This document shows, one piece after another, positions 61,193 through 64,000 of a DNA stretch of 64,000 nucleotides. The notes beneath the pieces were generated by a model that was not told where the DNA came from, ran no database searches, and was given only the letters and a program-made list of their open reading frames with translations. The stretch comes from Allocatelliglobosispora scoriae. GTDB lineage: Bacteria > Actinomycetota > Actinomycetes > Mycobacteriales > Micromonosporaceae. The translations under genes and the position numbers were made by a program. Location: assembly GCF_014204945.1 (NCBI RefSeq), contig NZ_JACHMN010000003.1, positions 248,001 through 312,000 of the forward strand, written 5' to 3'. The stretch's first letter is position 1. Every line of letters starts with the position of its first letter.

Positions 61193-61959
61193 AGAGGCTC
61201 GACCAGCGGGTAGCGGTCGTCACCGGCGCGGCGAGCGGGATCGGGCTCGCCACGGCGCGCCGGTTCGCCGCCGAGGGCGCGATCGTGGTCTGCGTTGACC
61301 TGGAGAGCTCCGCAGCGGCGGGCAAGCAGCTCGCCGACGAGATCGGCGGCGAGTTCGCCGACTGCGATGTCTCCGACGAGGAGCAGGTCGCCGCGCTCTA
61401 TGCCGGGGTCGTGCAGCGCCGGGGCCGGGTCGACGTCGCCTTCCACAACGCGGGGATCTCGCCGCCCGACGACGACTCGATCCTGACGACCGGCATGGAG
61501 GCCTGGGAGCGGGTGCTCAAGGTCAACACGACCAGCGTCTACCTGGGCTGCAAGTACGTCATCCCGATCATGCTGGAGCAGGGCAAGGGCTCGATCATCA
61601 ACACCGCGAGCTTCGTGGCGCTGCTCGGTGCCGCGACATCGCAGATCGCCTACACGGCGAGCAAGGGAGCGGTGCTCTCGATGACCCGTGAGCTGGGCGT
61701 CCAGTTCGCCCGGGAGGGGATCCGGGTCAACGCGCTGTGCCCCGGGCCGGTCGCGACGCCGCTGCTGATGGAGCTGTTCGCCAAGGACCCGGAGCGGGCC
61801 GCCCGGCGCCTCGTGCACGTGCCGCTGGGGCGCTTCGCCCAGCCCGAGGAGATCGCCGCCGCGGTGGCCTTCCTCGCCAGCGACGACGCTTCCTTCATCA
61901 CCGCCGCTCAATTCATCGTGGACGGCGGGATCACCGGCGCCTACGTCACGCCGCTGTGA
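61189..61959 (+). CDS. Short-chain dehydrogenase/reductase
   Basis: 256-residue classical [16 protein letters not shown] (cofactor), NAGIS, the catalytic IINTASF and YTASK, and CPGPVATPL are visible. It ends with [18 protein letters not shown] overlapping the aldehyde dehydrogenase stop (GTGA). In this operon it probably reduces or oxidises the aldehyde or hydroxy intermediate; the M. tuberculosis homologue Rv2857c has the same place. Exact substrate unknown. Confidence 0.93.
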   Translation: MKRLDQRVAVVTGAASGIGLATARRFAAEGAIVVCVDLESSAAAGKQLADEIGGEFADCDVSDEEQVAALYAGVVQRRGRVDVAFHNAGISPPDDDSILTTGMEAWERVLKVNTTSVYLGCKYVIPIMLEQGKGSIINTASFVALLGAATSQIAYTASKGAVLSMTRELGVQFAREGIRVNALCPGPVATPLLMELFAKDPERAARRLVHVPLGRFAQPEEIAAAVAFLASDDASFITAAQFIVDGGITGAYVTPL

Positions 61960-62663
61960 CCGGGGCGCGACGGCCGATCATCGGGCTCTCCACCTACGTG
62001 GAGACGGCACGGTGGGGTGCGCACAACGCCCGGGCGGCGATCCTGCACATGTCCTACGTGGATGCGGTGCGGGAGGCCGGTGGGCGGGCGGTGCTGCTGC
62101 CGCCGGACGATCTCGACGCCGGGGTGCTGGAGCTGCTCGACGGGCTCGTCATCACCGGTGGCGCGGATGTGTCGCCTGCCTACTACGGCGCCGAACCGCA
62201 CGCCACCACGGTCTCCCGGGCCGATCGCGACGCCGGGGAGCTGGCACTGCTGCACGGTGCCTGGGAGCGTGACATCGCCGTACTCGGCATCTGCCGGGGT
62301 ATGCAGTTGATGGCGGTCGCCGCCGGCGGCGCGCTGCACCAGCACCTGCCGGAGCTGCTCGGCAGCGAGCGGCATCGGCCCGGACCCTTCGACCGGGTGG
62401 TCTTCGGCTCGCACGAGGTCGAGCTCGCCGAGGGTTCCCGCTGCCGCAGCGTGCTCGGTGACCGGCTGACCGTCAACTCGCTGCACCACCAGGCGGTCGC
62501 CGATCCGGGCAAGCTCACCGCCACCGGCTGGTGCGTCGAGGACGGGCTGATCGAGGCGGTGGAGGACCCGGCGCGGCGGTTCAGCGTCGGCGTGCAGTGG
62601 CACCCGGAGGAGAGCGACCACACCATCATCACCGCGCTGGTTCAGGCGGCTGCGCGGCGCTGA
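61956..62663 (+). CDS. Class I glutamine amidotransferase-like gamma-glutamyl hydrolase (PuuD-like)
   Basis: 235-residue C26-family hydrolase. [15 protein letters not shown] at the start, [13 protein letters not shown] with the nucleophile Cys, NSLHHQAV and VGVQWHPEE with the catalytic His/Glu. PuuD-type enzymes release glutamate from gamma-glutamyl-GABA and related products, the last step of the pathway. GTG overlapping the SDR stop (GTGA). Last gene of the operon, 89 nt before map. Confidence 0.92.
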   Translation: MTGARRPIIGLSTYVETARWGAHNARAAILHMSYVDAVREAGGRAVLLPPDDLDAGVLELLDGLVITGGADVSPAYYGAEPHATTVSRADRDAGELALLHGAWERDIAVLGICRGMQLMAVAAGGALHQHLPELLGSERHRPGPFDRVVFGSHEVELAEGSRCRSVLGDRLTVNSLHHQAVADPGKLTATGWCVEDGLIEAVEDPARRFSVGVQWHPEESDHTIITALVQAAARR

Positions 62664-62752
62664 GCGGCGTCCGTCGATGCATACTTGTGCGGTGGGCGGG
62701 CAAAGCGCGTGCCCGACTGACGCCGCCTGGGCGTCGCGATAGGGTGGAGATC

Positions 62753-63607
62753 ATGACCGTACGCGCCCCGCTGACGCCCGGCACCCTCTCCCCGTGGCGG
62801 GAGGTGCCCGCCTCGATCGAGCGACCGGAGTATGTGGGTCGCAAGGAGCCCAAGCGCTCCGCCCGCGAGGTCCAGGACGAGGAGACACTGGCGAAGATGC
62901 GCATCGCCGGGCGGATCGCCGCCCAGGCGACCCAGCTCGCCGGTGAGCACTGCAAGCCGGGTGTGACCACCGACGAGCTCGACCGGCTGGTGCACGAGTT
63001 CCTCTGCGACCACGGCGCCTATCCGTCGACGCTGGGCTACAAGGGCTTCCCGAAGAGCTGCTGCACCAGCCTCAACGAGGTCATCTGCCACGGCATCCCC
63101 GACTCGACGGTGCTGGAGGACGGCGACATCATCAACGTCGACGTCACGGCGTACATCGGCGGCGTGCACGGCGACACCGACGCGACCTTCCTCGTCGGCG
63201 ACGTCGACGAGGAGGCGCGGCTGCTCGTCGAGCGCACCCGCGAGGCGACGATGCGCGGCATCAAGGCCTGTGCCCCGGGCCGCCAGATCAGCGTCATCGG
63301 GCGGGTCATCGAGGCATACGCCCGGCGCTTCGGCTACGGCGTGGTCCGCCACTTCGGCGGCCACGGCATCGGCCGCTCCTTCCACAGTGGACTTTTCGTG
63401 CCGCACGTGGACACGCCCGAGGCGACCACCGAGATGGTCCCCGGCATGACCTTCACCATCGAACCCATGATCACCCTCGGTACGGTCTCCTTCGACCTCT
63501 GGGACGACGGCTGGACCGTCGTCACCAAGGACCGGAAGTGGACCGCGCAGTTCGAGCACACCATCGTGATCACTGATGACGGCTACGAGATCCTGACCCT
63601 GCCGTGA
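62753..63607 (+). CDS. map: Methionine aminopeptidase type I
   Basis: Removes the initiator Met. 284 residues with about 40 residues before the pita-bread domain ([20 protein letters not shown]), as in mycobacterial MapB, where the extension binds the ribosome. Metal ligands are in [19 protein letters not shown] (two Asp), [13 protein letters not shown] (His), FTIEPM and [10 protein letters not shown] (two Glu). ATG with AGGGTGGAG upstream. The stop overlaps the next gene start (GTGA). Confidence 0.95.
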   Translation: MTVRAPLTPGTLSPWREVPASIERPEYVGRKEPKRSAREVQDEETLAKMRIAGRIAAQATQLAGEHCKPGVTTDELDRLVHEFLCDHGAYPSTLGYKGFPKSCCTSLNEVICHGIPDSTVLEDGDIINVDVTAYIGGVHGDTDATFLVGDVDEEARLLVERTREATMRGIKACAPGRQISVIGRVIEAYARRFGYGVVRHFGGHGIGRSFHSGLFVPHVDTPEATTEMVPGMTFTIEPMITLGTVSFDLWDDGWTVVTKDRKWTAQFEHTIVITDDGYEILTLP

Positions 63608-64000
63608 CCGCTGCCGAGGAGCCGGCCGCCGCGCTGGATCCGCACCACCACGCCGATGTCTCCGGCGGCTGGCTGCGTCCGGCCGTCTTCGGCGCCATGG
63701 ACGGGCTCGTCACCAACATCGGCCTCATCGCCGGTGTCGGCGGCGGCGGCCTCGCGCCCAAGAACATCGTGCTCACCGGACTGGCCGGGCTCGTCGCCGG
63801 TGCGATCTCGATGGGCTTGGGGGAGTACACCTCCGTCAAGACCCAGAACGAGCAGGTCGAGGCCGAGGTCGACAAGGAACGCCGGGAACTCGCCCGCAAC
63901 CCCGCCGCCGAGGCGGAGGAGCTGGCGCTGCGCTGGATCGACCGCGGCCTCCCCGAGGACCTCGCCCGCCAGGTGGCCGACGCGCTGCGGCGCAATCCGG
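63604..64000 (+). CDS. VIT1/CCC1-family transporter, partial at window end
   Basis: 132 codons are present before the window ends. [21 protein letters not shown] and [14 protein letters not shown], then [19 protein letters not shown], match the first membrane helices and the metal-binding Glu of the VIT1/CCC1 iron/manganese transporter family. A His-rich N-terminus (PHHHAD) is common. GTG overlapping the map stop by 4 nt. The remaining helices lie beyond the window. Confidence 0.87.
   Translation, partial: MTAAEEPAAALDPHHHADVSGGWLRPAVFGAMDGLVTNIGLIAGVGGGGLAPKNIVLTGLAGLVAGAISMGLGEYTSVKTQNEQVEAEVDKERRELARNPAAEAEELALRWIDRGLPEDLARQVADALRRNP

Overview
The window is high-GC actinobacterial chromosome (about 70% GC by eye, many GTG and TTG starts, dense 4-nt stop/start overlaps). 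Gene content and order fit a member of the Micromonosporaceae or a close relative: ftsY, then amtB-glnK-glnD, then ffh; rpsP-khpA-rimM-trmD-rplS; tandem lepB genes; rpsB-tsf-pyrH-frr-cdsA-rlmN; dxr, a site-2 protease and ispG; and glnA-like genes beside map. This is an inference from gene order and families; no search was run.

Layout. 1-8.4 kb: the start of a divergent MarR regulator, the SRP receptor gene ftsY, a kinase-like gene, the ammonium/PII operon behind a GlnR-type box, and ffh. 8.4-14 kb: an amidohydrolase, an ECF sigma factor coupled to a membrane-anchored beta-propeller, proS, and a coiled-coil protein built from 14-residue repeats. 14-26 kb: the ribosome-maturation operon, rplS, two signal peptidases, a NUDIX hydrolase, rnhB, a DUF2469 gene, an M23-like peptidase, a PLP enzyme, and the reverse-strand operon yraN-comM-dprA-xerC. 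26-33.7 kb: translation and envelope core genes ending in a DivIVA-domain gene and a DUF2631 gene. 33.8-48.3 kb: an accessory block (MBL-Rieske fusion, flavoenzyme, an AbiEi/DUF559 cassette between 57-bp perfect inverted repeats, a LacI-controlled catabolic operon, glycerate kinase, a TetR/MMPL pair, a chaplin-like secreted protein). 48.4-53 kb: dxr-rip-ispG and a GNAT. 53-57 kb: a His-rich PadR regulator, a membrane protein and an ABC-2 exporter. 57-64 kb: a Puu/GlnA4-like gamma-glutamylation pathway, map, and the start of a VIT1/CCC1-type transporter.

The most unusual feature is a set of long, near-perfect palindromes at gene 3' ends. One family, with core CAACTCTTCAAGAGTTGG, recurs at four loci (8.36, 42.14, 52.0 and 57.04 kb), one of them a 68-bp palindrome with no spacer. 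Unrelated palindromes sit at 2.26, 42.24, 42.44 and 46.6 kb. The 57-bp repeats at 36.9/38.0 kb look like the arms of another such palindrome with a nuclease-like gene lodged in its loop; they carry the stop codons of three genes. These elements are candidate bidirectional terminators that also act as insertion sites or mobile repeats.

No tRNA, rRNA, CRISPR array or transposase gene was recognised.
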